From: Ophiobolus disseminans
Taxonomy: Eukaryota > Ascomycota > Dothideomycetes > Pleosporales > Phaeosphaeriaceae
DNA: 64,000 bases
Direction of reading: 5' to 3'
Assembly: GCA_010093685.1 (NCBI GenBank)
Contig: MU006221.1
Span: 1-64,000 of the forward strand
Part shown: positions 34,262 to 44,766 of the stretch, in pieces
Layout: every line of letters starts with the position of its first letter
Numbering within the stretch: position 1 is the stretch's first letter
The notes under the pieces: generated by a model
Databases searched by the model: none
What the model was told of the DNA's origin: nothing
What the model saw: only the letters and a program-made list of their open reading frames with translations
Translations under genes and position numbers: made by a program

Positions 34262-35581
34262 CGTCTTTTGCGCCACTGGCCCCCAACCTGAGGGGCTGTG
34301 CAAAGAATGAATTATACAAAGGCTCCACATGCGGTGACAATTTACAAGGTTTTATTTGATCCCGCTTCCGCCTACTAGGAAACGGCTACCAGCGTCGCAT
34401 TAGCTATTAGCTAGTCTGGCAAGAGATACGGTTGATTCTGATAGTTGAAGGGCCACATGACTTCGCGAAATGGTGGCGGTGGGGTCCGCGTTTGTGCCGC
34501 CGGTCACTGGTTGTAGTATCGCCCCCACTTTCAAGGCCAGCGAGAGGACGACTCGTCCTGCAGGTAGTTCGTCACCAAAGGATCTGGTGAAGTGGGCGTG
34601 GACGCATCCGGCGAAACAACGAGAGCTGCTAAGGTTAGCTTCGATGGAGCCTTCGAGATCGATTCCGATCTTGGGAGAGGACAACAAATTCGCTGTTCAA
34701 GATCCAAGGAAATGCACTCGAGACAGTCGAGGCATGACCACATGTCTAGTAGCGTGGTTTCAGGGAAGTTCAGTCTCCTGAAGCTCTCGCTTTGTGGAGG
34801 TGGTATTCTTGAGGGTATAATGCCGTTCAGAACTCTGCCACTCGGCTGTCATCGTAGAGATAGGTTGTCGTCGAGGTAGGGACACAAACATCAGGAATAT
34901 CGTGTTAGTAGTAGCTCGTCATCTAGAGTTGGTGATTGAAGGATCTCTCACACCACGTGACCTGAATAAGAGCCCAACAGTCCAGCCGCAGCACCGTCTG
35001 TTTTAACTTATTGGTCGTCACAGTATGAAGCGCTACGGCTGACCAGATCGACTGCGCGATCGCACTGATCAATGGTATACTGAGCGCGCAGTTGACTACC
35101 AAATTGGGCGTGCGAATGACCAGGTGTGCGATCAATCAGGTGCGCGACTGAAAGAAGAGGCTTGCGGCTGAGGGCTTGTAATTTGTGAGTTTTACCCGTA
35201 GGCCCCCACACTAATTTGGTGGGGTCCAAAACCCGTAAACGGGCGAAGGCGAGGAGACAAATCACAACAGCCTTCCAGCTGCAGTTGAACTGCATGGACC
35301 TAATTATACCAGCTGATTCCCAGGCTACGGAAGCATTTGCCAAGGAGGAAAACAGTGGAGGCTGTGCGAAAGAGCTAGTCGCCGGTGAGAGATTTACGCG
35401 AAATTGAACCAATTAGAAGTCACAGGATGCAGGTTTTTTTGAGGAGGGAAATATAGCTATGGATCGAGTGTAGGGGAGGATGAGAAAACTACTCAAGCTA
35501 GCCACCACTCGTGGATGAAGTCGTCTCCAACACGTTAGTGTTTTTGATATCAGCATATCTTCAAAGAATCTCAGCACCGAA
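34262..35581. other. 1.3-kb spacer without a supportable gene
   Basis: Overlapping frames of 60-130 codons on both strands carry no motif or splice support. An imperfect inverted repeat around 35185-35230 (CCCACACTAATTTGGTGGG) is present. The final 200 bp should hold the metalloprotease promoter, but I see no clear TATA box. Confidence 0.4.
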
Positions 35582-37522
35582 ATGAAGTTCACAATCGTGC
35601 AATGCACATACTTTGTCACCTTGTTGGCCAGCCTGACATTCGCGAGCCCTTCCATCAAATCTTCAACATCACTGGGACGCCATTCATCATCCATCAAGAA
35701 TATTTCTTCCATCTCAAGCAGTACCAACACAAGCTGGGCAGGAGTTGTCGCAACCCCAACTGCGCCCCGTAACCGGACCGTCTCAAATACCTTTGTCAGC
35801 ACGTCTTCTCTCGTCGCATCGTCGACGCGAACCCCATCTGCTACTGGCAAGAACGCTACCGCTTCCAATGGTGATTTCCTACCGTATGGCCTCACGGAAG
35901 GCGCTGAGTCTACGGCCTCCATCCCACCTGATGTCACAACGCCCGAACAACACATTGCAGAGCAAGCAGTTAACAAACCACGAACCGCATTCTCAGTCGC
36001 GGACGCATGGGAGATTGCCATTATGGAGACTGTAATGTTTGATCATTTTGTCAACCATGCGCTAGCACCAGCAGACGTTGGTATGTTGACGGTGCCAGCG
36101 AATGTGTCGAGCTGTTCTATTGCACTGAAGAAGAGAGGGTTTGTGGGAGGCAAGAATGATGTCGCAGGGAGGAGCTTGGTAGGATCTGATCAGGGCAAAT
36201 TTGTGACTGCAATAACGTTCACTATACACTACCACTACATCTTGTCGTCGTACAGTGCGAAGACGCCATTGAACCTAGAGACGAGGATTAGGGGCAGTGT
36301 ACGTTTTGTCGATGGTTCTACTCGCATACATCATAAAGCTGACACGTGTAGGTCGAATTCCTAAATAAGGTGTACGGACCGCTGGGCTTCACCTTCAAGT
36401 TGGGCACTATCAAGTACTGGCAACCAGCCCAGTCGGGCTCCAACAGTGACTGGTCGCAGGTGACTTCAGGAGAAGATCGCCTGACAAAATGGCAACGACA
36501 GACACATACTGCTGGGAAGCTGAATCTCACGATCTGGGCTGTGAATCAAATCAAAAGTGAAGCTGGCAACCTGAATGGTGTACGTGCGCATCTTTTATAG
36601 CACCGACCGCTGATATCAAACACTGACATGGTCGCAGTACGCAAGATTTCCCCAGGATGCCGACAAGACTCCTGACCTCGATGGTGTCGTGATCAACCAG
36701 GAGAGAATCACATCTGACGATGCTCAGACCCTTGTGCACGAAATCGGACACTGGATGGGTCTGCGCCACACATTTGGCAAGGTGGTTGAGAACAAGGCAG
36801 ACGACTGCAAAACTGACGATGGGCTTTTGGGCACAACATTGACGCCTGGCTGGAAATCAGTCGTCTGGGAATGCAGTCAGGTACCGTGTGACGGGCGGCC
36901 AGCCGAGCAAACGAACAACTGGATGAGCGTACGTTTTGCCACTGTCGACAATATTCCAGACGACAAATGCATCGTGATTGCTAATATAGCACAGTACTCC
37001 AAATGCCGCGGCTCCCAGATCACGACAGGCTTCACCACGGACCAGAAATCCGCCATGTTCGCGCGCGTTCTGAAATACCGCCGTGGCTACTTCCCGGGCG
37101 AGTATCAAGTTGTCGACCCGGACCCAACACAGAGGAACACCAAGCGCTCGAGTCTGCAGGACCTCGTTGACGGCCAGTGCCCTGATCTGGAGAAGCAAAT
37201 GCAGGCCATTGTTGCGCAGTCCACATTCTGCCCTAAACCTTGCAACGTTCACGTCAACACTTGTGACGTCACAACTGCGCCAACTTGCATCTATCCTGAC
37301 CCAAGAGCTTCGAAACCTCGAGCCGCATGTGCATGTCGACCAGGCTACAAGGCTAATGGTTACGCTGATGGAGACACAACCAAGCAATGGCGATTACCAA
37401 TACTAGGACAAGACCACCGCGTTTGGGTTGCTGAGGGTGTGAAATGCGACGCTGTGTGCACTGGATATGGGGTCAACAGTTGTCGAGAAGTTGGTGAGAT
37501 TTCTAAGACTTGCATTGGTTAG
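35582..37522 (+). CDS. Secreted M43-type (pappalysin-like) zinc metalloprotease
   Basis: Exons 35582-36298, 36352-36579, 36638-36928 and 36995-37522 give 587 aa. All three introns (53-66 bp) have GTACGT donors and phase 0. Residues 1-21 are a signal peptide. Residues 25-120 form a Ser/Thr-rich, probably O-glycosylated spacer or propeptide. The catalytic site HEIGHWMGLRH (about residue 340) binds zinc through the HExxHxxGxxH triad, and NNWMSYSKC about 70 residues later supplies the metzincin Met-turn, split by intron 3. Two further motifs fit M43 (FTIHYHYILSS, FLNKVYGPLGFTF). A Cys-rich tail follows (CPKPCNVHVNTC, CACRPGYK, CDAVCTGYGVNSC). It probably degrades extracellular protein. Confidence 0.87.
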
Positions 37523-37798
37523 ATTGATGGGATCTGCTTTTTTCTCCCATATCAATCCAAGGATTATGATTACTCGAGTTCATTCCTATGTATCTATCTT
37601 CTGAGCCGACTTCTTTCGCGCGCGGGATTTGACGTGGTTCGAACTGGGAAGGCGTAGATTGGATGCCCGTCGGGTCGATTAAGCTATGTCTAGAAATTGG
37701 GTTTATGGGCCGTTGTCCCATCTTTTTGGGCTGTGTTTTGGCTCTATCCACCCAACCACAGCTGTTGTTTTGGTATTTTGCCTCATCTGGATCATTGC

Positions 37799-38512
37799 CA
37801 TGCCGCCGCTCAGCACCAAACGCGCTCGAAATCCTCTATCTAGGCCTGCTAAACATCGCAAAACTACTACACGAGGCAGTGAATTGCAGCCTATTGTTGT
37901 TAACGCGTCCTAGAGCCAGAACAGCCGCCAAAATAGTTCCCAAAACAGCTCCCTAGAGCCTGAAAATGAGGCTACGTTCGGACTTAGCGTGGGCAGATTG
38001 CCCAGACTGGCTTGAAGAGAACAACTCAATATAAGCCCCACCCAGCCACCGTGCGGCCAATCAGGGTCATCACAAACAATATAGACAACGCTATCAATGG
38101 CCTCATGGAGCCAAAAACCAAGAACTTGAGCGCTAGCCCAGGCGACCTAGATGAGTACCAGCAATGGAAACAGTGCAAGCCAAGGGCGGAGAAGGATTCA
38201 AACAACGCCAACAACCCTATGGATTACTGGTTAGGGATGCGCAATCGATACCCTCAGCTATCTAAACTTGCGCTTGACGTCATCTCAATACCTGCCTCTA
38301 GCTGCAACTGAGGGCGCATGTTCAGTGAGCTTGGCAATCTACTGCAACCGCGGCAACAAGGTATATTGGCTGAGCTTTTGATGGCATTATAGTGCGTACG
38401 GAGGTGGCAAAAGGCTAGTTTTGGGCCCAAAAACAGCTTGTTTCTGGCCGGATCTGACGCAGAAATAGATGAGCTATACCATCTATGCGAGTGGATTCAA
38501 GACAACATATAA
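37799..38512 (+). pseudogene. Internally deleted hAT transposase remnant
   Basis: The frame begins MPPLSTKRARNPLSRPAKHR at 37799, a basic, Ser/Gln-rich N-terminus. It passes a few TAGs and then joins directly to a hAT C-terminal dimerisation domain (YPQLSKLALDVISIPASSCN, then RMFSELGNLL, about 38250-38340). It ends in a short acidic tail (DAEIDELYHLCEWIQDN) and TAA at about 38510. The whole middle of the transposase, normally several hundred residues with the catalytic acids, is missing. That is the usual form of a non-autonomous hAT derivative. Confidence 0.78.
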
Positions 38513-38550
38513 ATTAGTATGAGGAGGCATTCTATCATACATCAAACAAC

Positions 38551-38598
38551 CAAGCCGTCCAATCCAAGCCGTCCAATTCAAGCCGTCCAATCCAAGCC
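38551..38598. repeat. 14-bp tandem repeat CAAGCCGTCCAATC
   Basis: Three full units (38551, 38565, 38579) plus CAAGCC, just beyond the hAT remnant. Related CAAGCC motifs continue to about 38700. Such subterminal arrays often serve as hAT transposase binding sites. Confidence 0.8.
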
Positions 38599-38660
38599 AA
38601 GCTAAAGGTTGAAAAACACAAGCGCTTGCAAGCCAAGTTACCCAGATTGTCCTTTCACTC

Positions 38661-38699
38661 AAGCCAAACCAAGCCGCCTGCGGCGGCTTGGCTTGGCTT
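38661..38699. repeat. 18-bp inverted repeat (hairpin) built from CAAGCC motifs
   Basis: AAGCCAAACCAAGCCGCC and GGCGGCTTGGCTTGGCTT flank TGC, with one mismatch in the stem. It probably belongs to the end of the non-autonomous hAT element. Confidence 0.8.
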
Positions 38700-39998
38700 A
38701 CTTGTTGACAAGTATGGTTTGAGAAAGCTCTCATTGCGACAGAATCCCCTGCGACAGCCATCAACGCGCTGATGATTGTCCGGTGGAAGCTCGAGATGGT
38801 CCTGGGAGGGACAAAAAAGGAAAGCAAACGAACCCGACTGCCGATGAAGCCTCAAGTCTCTCGTATCACGGAAATGAACAAGACTTGCGTTGAAACCTCG
38901 TGGATGTCTCATGAACCAAAGTGGTTACTCCGGCTTGATAGGCATGTTCACTTACCATGATCTAGGATGAAACAATAATTGAGATGCGCGTGCTGTGAGG
39001 ATGACATTTGAAAAAACGCATTCTGCTTAGCCCTACGGAGCAGAACCAGGGCTCAAGAACCTGGTACCAACTCTCCCACTCTCTCAGAAACCGGTTTCTA
39101 TCTAATCTCTTACAACCTAGTAGCTACTAGAGTATAAAAATAAGGGGAATAAGAAAGATCTAACAAGGAGCAATTTATTAGTGTTCTGTACTAGAGTTGA
39201 GGCCTTGGCAATCCTCAGAAAGCTACCTCTTCCTAGCTGTCCGCACCAGATGGATTTTGAGCTCATATTCGATCGATTCGTCGAAATTTGACTTTTTCAT
39301 GATTAGTTGAGCGTCTCCCAGAGGTGTCGATTGATGTGAGATGGGATGACATGCCCAGGTGGTGATAGCCCCTGAGAACGTTGAGCCTCTAGGTCCTTGA
39401 GCCTCTAAGTCCACGTCTCCCATCCATGGTACCCAGCCCCTGAGTGAACCAGATTTCCTTCATCTCAGCCACTTCTTTCGGCCAATCAGAGCCCTTCAAG
39501 AACATGATGAAGCGGCTCTTAAACCGGGGTTTATGAATCCGGAAAACCGGTATCTTTGAGAGCGGAACGCTGGGTTGTAAGTGTTGCGGTGTAGAAACAG
39601 CGCATACGCAGGAATAATTGAAGGATTGAACTAAGGTTGTATTGTGTGAAGCTACGAACAGTAGGTATACTTGATGGGCTGTAAACAGCGCTAGTGCAGG
39701 AAAGGCAGCATCGTCTCACCAGAGGTGAGGTGCCACTGCACGTGAGGCAGGAGATGCCGTCAACCGTGACAGTAAGAACCCGGCCCAACCTGGTTCTCAG
39801 AAACCGACTTTGCACCTTAGGGAGAATTATCGTGGCGTTAGACATAGGTACAGATGTCAAAGGAAGTCGATTGATATAGCTCAATGGAGATTAGCATTGA
39901 TGGAAGATACTAGTTATCTTCGTTGGAGAACTTGCATCCAAAAGATTGAGTGAGGTATGCTGAACGCGAGAGAGGCATGCTCGAACGTTGGAGGACTC
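38700..39998. other. 1.3-kb spacer with unresolved repeat-like sequence
   Basis: No gene is supported. CTCAGAAACCGG/CTCAGAAACCGA blocks recur at about 39085 and about 39797, and GGTACCA motifs at about 39062 and about 39428. These suggest decayed LTR material, but I could not define ends or duplications. Confidence 0.35.
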
Positions 39999-41612
39999 TC
40001 AACCGTACCTGACCTCACCAGCACCTTCTCTGAACCAGTCATCAGCCTTCAACCCTTCTTCGGCGGTGGCATAGTTGATGATCGTGCTTTTCGTAGTCGT
40101 ATAAGCATTGTAAGCGTCGATGCCGTTCTCGCTTCCGACGCCCGAGCTTTTGATGCCGCCCCACGGCGAGCTGGGGTCGTTGCGATGGTGCGTGTTGACC
40201 CAACAGATCCCGCTCTCAATGCTTTCCGATACTCTGAAGGCTTGAGACAGATCCTGGGTCCATATGGCCGCGCCGAGTCCGAATTCGCTATCGTTAGCGA
40301 GGTCGAGCGCTTCTTGTTCAGTGTCGAAGCCGACCACAACAATGACAGGTCCAAATACTTCCTCCTTCCATATCCTCGTGTCGATGATCTTCTTTGACGC
40401 GCCGTCGGCAAGGATCGTTGGTGGGAAGAAGTAACCCTTCGAGAAGTCTGTGCCGTCGAGTGTGGATATTTCGGACATTCGCTGACCTCCAGCAACTACT
40501 GTCACGCCCGCATCAACGGCATTGTTCACCAAAGTTACAACGTTGCCGAGTTGCTTCGCGGAGATGAGTGGCCCCATCATAGACTCTACGTTCTTTGGTG
40601 ACCCCATTCTCTTTTGGATGCTTTGTGCCTTGCCTTTGAGCTTCTCGAGCACTTGACCAAGGATGCTGTTATGCAAGATGATGCGCGTCGCTGCCACGCA
40701 AGTCTGGCCGCTTGCGATGAAACTCCCGAATGCAATACCATTTACGGCAAGATCGAGGTGCGCTTGTTCAAACACAATTAGGGGAGCTTTGCCACCAAGT
40801 TCGGCGGTGTAATGAGCAAGATTGCGCCCAGCGATGGCGCCGATAGCTCGTCCCGCTGGTGTACCACCGGTGACATCCACCTTTTTGATGAGCGGATGCT
40901 CAACAAGGGCTTTGCCAGTCGTCAGACCATCGCCTGGTAGCACGTTGAAAACACCGTCAGGTAGTCCGGCCTCTTTCATAAGCTTCCCCAGCTCAATGCT
41001 TGTTAATGGCGTAAGCTCACTAGGTTTGAGCACAATGGAGTTCCCTGCGGCTAGTGCGGGTGCGATCTTCTTCACAGCGATCAACATCGGGTGATTGAAC
41101 GGCGTGATCTGAGCGACAACTCCTAGCGGTAACCGATCAACCCAGTTGTGCAGCTTTCCCACGGTCGGCAGGATGGATCGCTCTTCAGTCCTGATGAGCG
41201 CGGCGTAGTACTTGAACCATTTTACGAGGGTTGGAACTTGCGCGTTCATCTCGCGAATCGCGCGACCGGTCTGCCGTACTTCGAGTTCGATGAGACGTGG
41301 GAACCTTCCAACTAAGAGCTCTGCGATGCGATCAAGCGTGTCCGCGCGCACGTGACGTGGTGCTTTCGACCAGACGCCGGATTTGAAGGCCTTGTGTGCC
41401 ATCTTAACAACATCATCAACGTTCGTAGTTGATGCAGCATGGCAATGAGCAAAGATCTCTGCGGTCGCTGGATCTTCGATGGCGAGTCGGCAATGGTGTT
41501 AGTAAGGACGATGACCGTCGATGAGGGGTTCGCTGACTGACTGCTCCGCGTCACCGACGGCTTCCTTGCCTTCAATCCACATCATGTACGTCTCTTCGGC
41601 TGCTGCGCTCAT
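39999..41612 (-). CDS. NAD(P)-dependent aldehyde dehydrogenase
   Basis: An open frame from 41402 to 39999 encodes nearly the whole ALDH fold. It has the coenzyme-binding region (ITPFNHP, LKPSELTPLTS), the general-base Glu in AELGGK, the nucleophile Cys in SGQTCVAATR, and the C-terminal EVFGPV and PWGGIKSSG motifs. The N-terminus continues upstream to an ATG at 41612 (MSAAAEETYMMWIEGKEA ... EDPATAEIFAHC), but one in-frame TAA at about 41502 intervenes. Excising 41474-41515 as a 42-bp intron (contains TACTAAC, ends AAG) removes the stop and keeps frame, giving 523 aa, the usual ALDH length. If that intron is not real, the protein would start at 41402 or the gene is damaged. It oxidises an aldehyde to the acid; the substrate cannot be named. 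Confidence 0.85.
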
Positions 41613-42433
41613 CTTTGTTTGAGTGTAATCTTGTTGGAGGGGATGAGGAAAGAGATGCAGGGACGCGGAGGTCGCCGCACAGGCGGAGCAAAGATAGCGT
41701 AGCGTCTTGGCAGGTGGATCTTCGTCTGCCTTCATCCGCGAACAACCCGACTCCCCTCTACCATCAAGCAAAAAGTAACAGACGAGAACATAACTGATGA
41801 AAGATCCCATCGCTAGTTTCTCGTGCTTCAGAGAGAGGGTTACAGTTCAACTCATCACGAACTCCAGATGCTCCCCAACTTTTCACCGGCGTAAAGGAAG
41901 TGTAGGTACGATTATTGACAAGCCGGGTGACCATCGTACTATGACCTCAAACTGAATCACAGAGCCATCAAGATGCCCCCAGCTTACCTTGGATGAACGA
42001 CAACTCCGAGAAAATATCACAGCAGAGTCTACCGATCTCGGGAGTGTTTAGCAATCACGACCAGTAGCACGCTCCCCATTTGTCGCCTTCATTTTCCATG
42101 CATATATGGTTCACAATGCTGGACATACCTCACTAACCAGAATTAACGAGCATGATAAGCAGATTACAAGCGACCAGAAATATGATCCATCAAGCACAGT
42201 TACGACACAACCTTGGAACTATGGGCTATGCAGAAGCACATTAGTCATCTCCCGACCTCCCAACGCCATCGTTCCCACACCAATAGCGAAGAGCATCGTC
42301 GTCAGCCTTAGCTTTAGCCTCTCCCCTATCGTCGTCCTCCTGCGCCAACCTCTTCTCTTGACTCTCCGTTTCGCCACTCCTGCAGTCGTCGCATTCGCCC
42401 TCTGCATCTTCGCACCCTCCAGGACTCATACTC
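41613..42433. other. Spacer between ALDH and a copia gag remnant
   Basis: Upstream region of the ALDH gene. Short frames only, nothing I can name. Confidence 0.4.
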
Positions 42434-42460
42434 TGTGGGCGAACAACAGAAAGACGAACT
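42434..42460. repeat. 27-bp inverted repeat, left copy
   Basis: The bases beginning TGTGGGCGAACAACAGAAAG are the perfect reverse complement of 43463-43489. The pair brackets the copia gag remnant. Confidence 0.85.
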
Positions 42461-42539
42461 GGTTCTGCTGTTCTGAAACGCCTAAAGTTGCAAACGTTAC
42501 AAGCGAAGCCGTAGAAGGTCCGATTTGTCAATAATACAT

Positions 42540-43262
42540 CCTGAATGGGGCAACATATTCCGCTAGAGGTTGAATTTCGTTTGTCCTCCCAGTAGTCTCC
42601 TTCAGGATAAGATCTTGGTGTGATGCTCCGGCCCATTCCGGAGCAACACCTCTAACAACTGTCAGAAAATCGTCTTGGGCTCGATAGCCGGTTGTCTCAG
42701 GAAGGTCTGCCTCCCTGTACTGATTTGTAATGTGAATCTAGTTGTCCAGCCACTGTTCAAGGTTGCGTCCTTAAGGCTTCTCTTGTAGAGCGCGGTACTT
42801 GCCTATAAGCTCTCTGCGGCGTGCAGCTGCTGTCGGTGCAAGCTGCTGCTTGAGCGCAATCAATTGATCGTTGATTTCGTCTTTTCCATTGATCAGGTAG
42901 AGATGGCAAGTCGCAATTGTGCGGCTGATTTCCATAAGAAGCCCGCCTTCTCTTCGCTTTGTGTTTGTATATTCTGTTCTCTCGAATCTCCAGTTGTGAA
43001 GGAAATTGCTGTACATTGCCTGCTGGCCCGGATCCAGCTGGCTAATTGCGGTTGCTCCAGCGTTGACATCGCTGGGCAATGGTTTTGTGGGTTCAGTGAG
43101 CTTTGGTAGCTCATCCTTTGGCTTTGAGATATTGCAGTACTTCCAGATACCGTCTACAATAGCCTTCTCTCTTCGTAGCTAGAACCATGACTCCCAATCT
43201 GCTGGTTTGTCCAGTATAACAGTCACGCGTGTGACTCCTGCGTTGCTGAGCAACATCATGAT
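42540..43262 (-). pseudogene. copia gag remnant
   Basis: The minus strand reads LDKPADWESWF (about 43215), IVDGIWKYCNISKP (about 43165), then LDPGQQAMYSNFLHNW, a helical region, and LEQWLDN.IHITNQYREADL with a stop at the dot (about 42760-42700). This is the gag layout of fungal copia elements. A primer-binding site matching initiator tRNA-Met lies at 43449-43461, as in the element at 11465. TAG and frame lesions end it, and no pol is attached. Confidence 0.75.
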
Positions 43263-43448
43263 CTATCAATCGTATAACCAAGCCAAGCTCTCAACGCTAC
43301 AGGAGCGACGGCAAGGTGTGCAAATAGCGATGCCACTCTATGGCTATCAACTATACAAGGTCTTTGACGCCGATTTTATGGCTGTCGACAATAGGGTCTG
43401 TAAAAAGAGTAACAAGTCAACGCAGTAGTTGTGAATTGCGGGTGCAAT

Positions 43449-43461
43449 CCGGGCTCATAAC
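43449..43461 (-). other. Primer-binding site of the copia gag remnant
   Basis: CCGGGCTCATAAC on the plus strand, identical to 16717-16729. It marks the 5' end of a second copia family member; LTR sequence should follow to the right. Confidence 0.65.
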
Positions 43462-43462
43462 T

Positions 43463-43489
43463 AGTTCGTCTTTCTGTTGTTCGCCCACA
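43463..43489. repeat. 27-bp inverted repeat, right copy
   Basis: Perfect reverse complement of 42434-42460. It lies directly beyond the primer-binding site, where the 5' LTR end is expected. Confidence 0.85.
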
Positions 43490-44200
43490 TACTCACAGGA
43501 GAGCACCAGAATCCAGTGTCTGTAGCGAGCTTGCACAAATCAATTTCGTCGTCTTTTAAGATGTCGTAGTGATTTTGACCGCAGCTTGGGTGCCGTCTCA
43601 TGAATCCAGATTTGGCGGAACACATTGTAGTTTGCTTGGTGTGTTCTGAGCACCAGTATGTTTCCGGGTTGAAAGGGATTGCTTTATGATCCCCGGTGGA
43701 TTGCACAGTGCGGAGCAGTACTTCTTATAGTCTCGCACAAGTCATTCCTCGTCCAAGTTTGTGACACATATAGAGTTCGTTTATAAAGCCGTGTTGGTGT
43801 ATGGTATAATGTCGAGTCATCGCGGAAGGCGATGATGCTTATGATTGCTGTCTGCGCTATTCCACGAGTTCATTGAGTATGTCATACTTCAATGAGCAAT
43901 GCTTCCGCAAAGAGCCGTGTGTGTCCCTTATTTCTCAGAATGTTGCTGTAACGTAGTGCTCGAAAATGACGACGACGACCGCGAGCTTGGTCCGCAAGGT
44001 AACCTCTTGAAATATGTGTCGCCCCAAGGCTGTTCATTGGCCCCTGCGAACTTTGCGTCAAGCATACGCCATACCATCACCGCGTTGTACAACAGCACGG
44101 TCGTATGTGCCCGTAAAAGTCACCGTCAATGGTGACTTGCCATATACCACATCACCATCGAACCCTCAGCCGCCGCGAGTCAACACCGACAATTACTCTC
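43490..44200. other. Probable LTR debris and promoter region
   Basis: The first roughly 250 bp should include the copia 5' LTR, but no second LTR exists in the window to define it. No gene is supported. Confidence 0.35.
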
Positions 44201-44208
44201 ATATCACA

Positions 44209-44216
44209 TATAAAAG
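44209..44216 (+). promoter_or_regulatory. TATA box of the small Cys-containing gene
   Basis: TATAAAAG, 138 bp before the ATG at 44354. A CA-rich leader (CAACAACAACC, CAGCAAACAAC) typical of strongly expressed fungal genes follows. Confidence 0.6.
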
Positions 44217-44353
44217 CCATTGTTTCGACGTTGCAGAATCTTTACAACAACAACCATCATCATCCATCAGCAAACAACACAAAAGCATTACAGCCAACAG
44301 TCAAATCCCATTGAATCTCAAAGCTATCCAATACCTTTACCCCATCACCCAAA

Positions 44354-44656
44354 ATGTGCATCCTCACGCCCAGTAAGAAGTCTAAGCAATGCGGCCACAA
44401 AATGGTGTGCCTGCGGTGCGAACCAGCCAGGCAGATTAGGGTAGCCTGTGTAGGCGGCTTTCCTACTGATTATACGGATAGAATAGTCGACGAGATTTGT
44501 GAAACTTGTAAGAAATTGGCGGCCCTGGGACACACTGAGCCCTGGCCAGCGAACCCTTCAGGGGCTGCATGGGACATTGGATGTCGATATAGAGCTCACA
44601 CTTATGTCAATGAATCGATGAATCTTTTGAGGGTAGTAGTTTGGAAGTCGCTTTGA
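44354..44656 (+). CDS. Small Cys-containing protein of unknown function (100 aa)
   Basis: ATG in good context (CAAAATG) after a TATA box and CA-rich leader; no introns. There are seven Cys, including CGHKMVCLRCE near the N-terminus and CETCKK in the middle, so two Cys/His clusters could hold one zinc ion. No signal peptide. The C-terminus is plain. I do not recognise a family. The clean promoter features and unbroken frame support a real gene, but length alone would not. Confidence 0.55.
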   Translation: MCILTPSKKSKQCGHKMVCLRCEPARQIRVACVGGFPTDYTDRIVDEICETCKKLAALGHTEPWPANPSGAAWDIGCRYRAHTYVNESMNLLRVVVWKSL

Positions 44657-44766
44657 TGGTTGATATTATTGAGACATTAAAGCGTGTGAGATGCTCGAGA
44701 TATCTTAGGCCGTTTTAGATTAGGAGCTCACGGATGAGATCGCCGCTTTGATATGATGAGAAGTTG

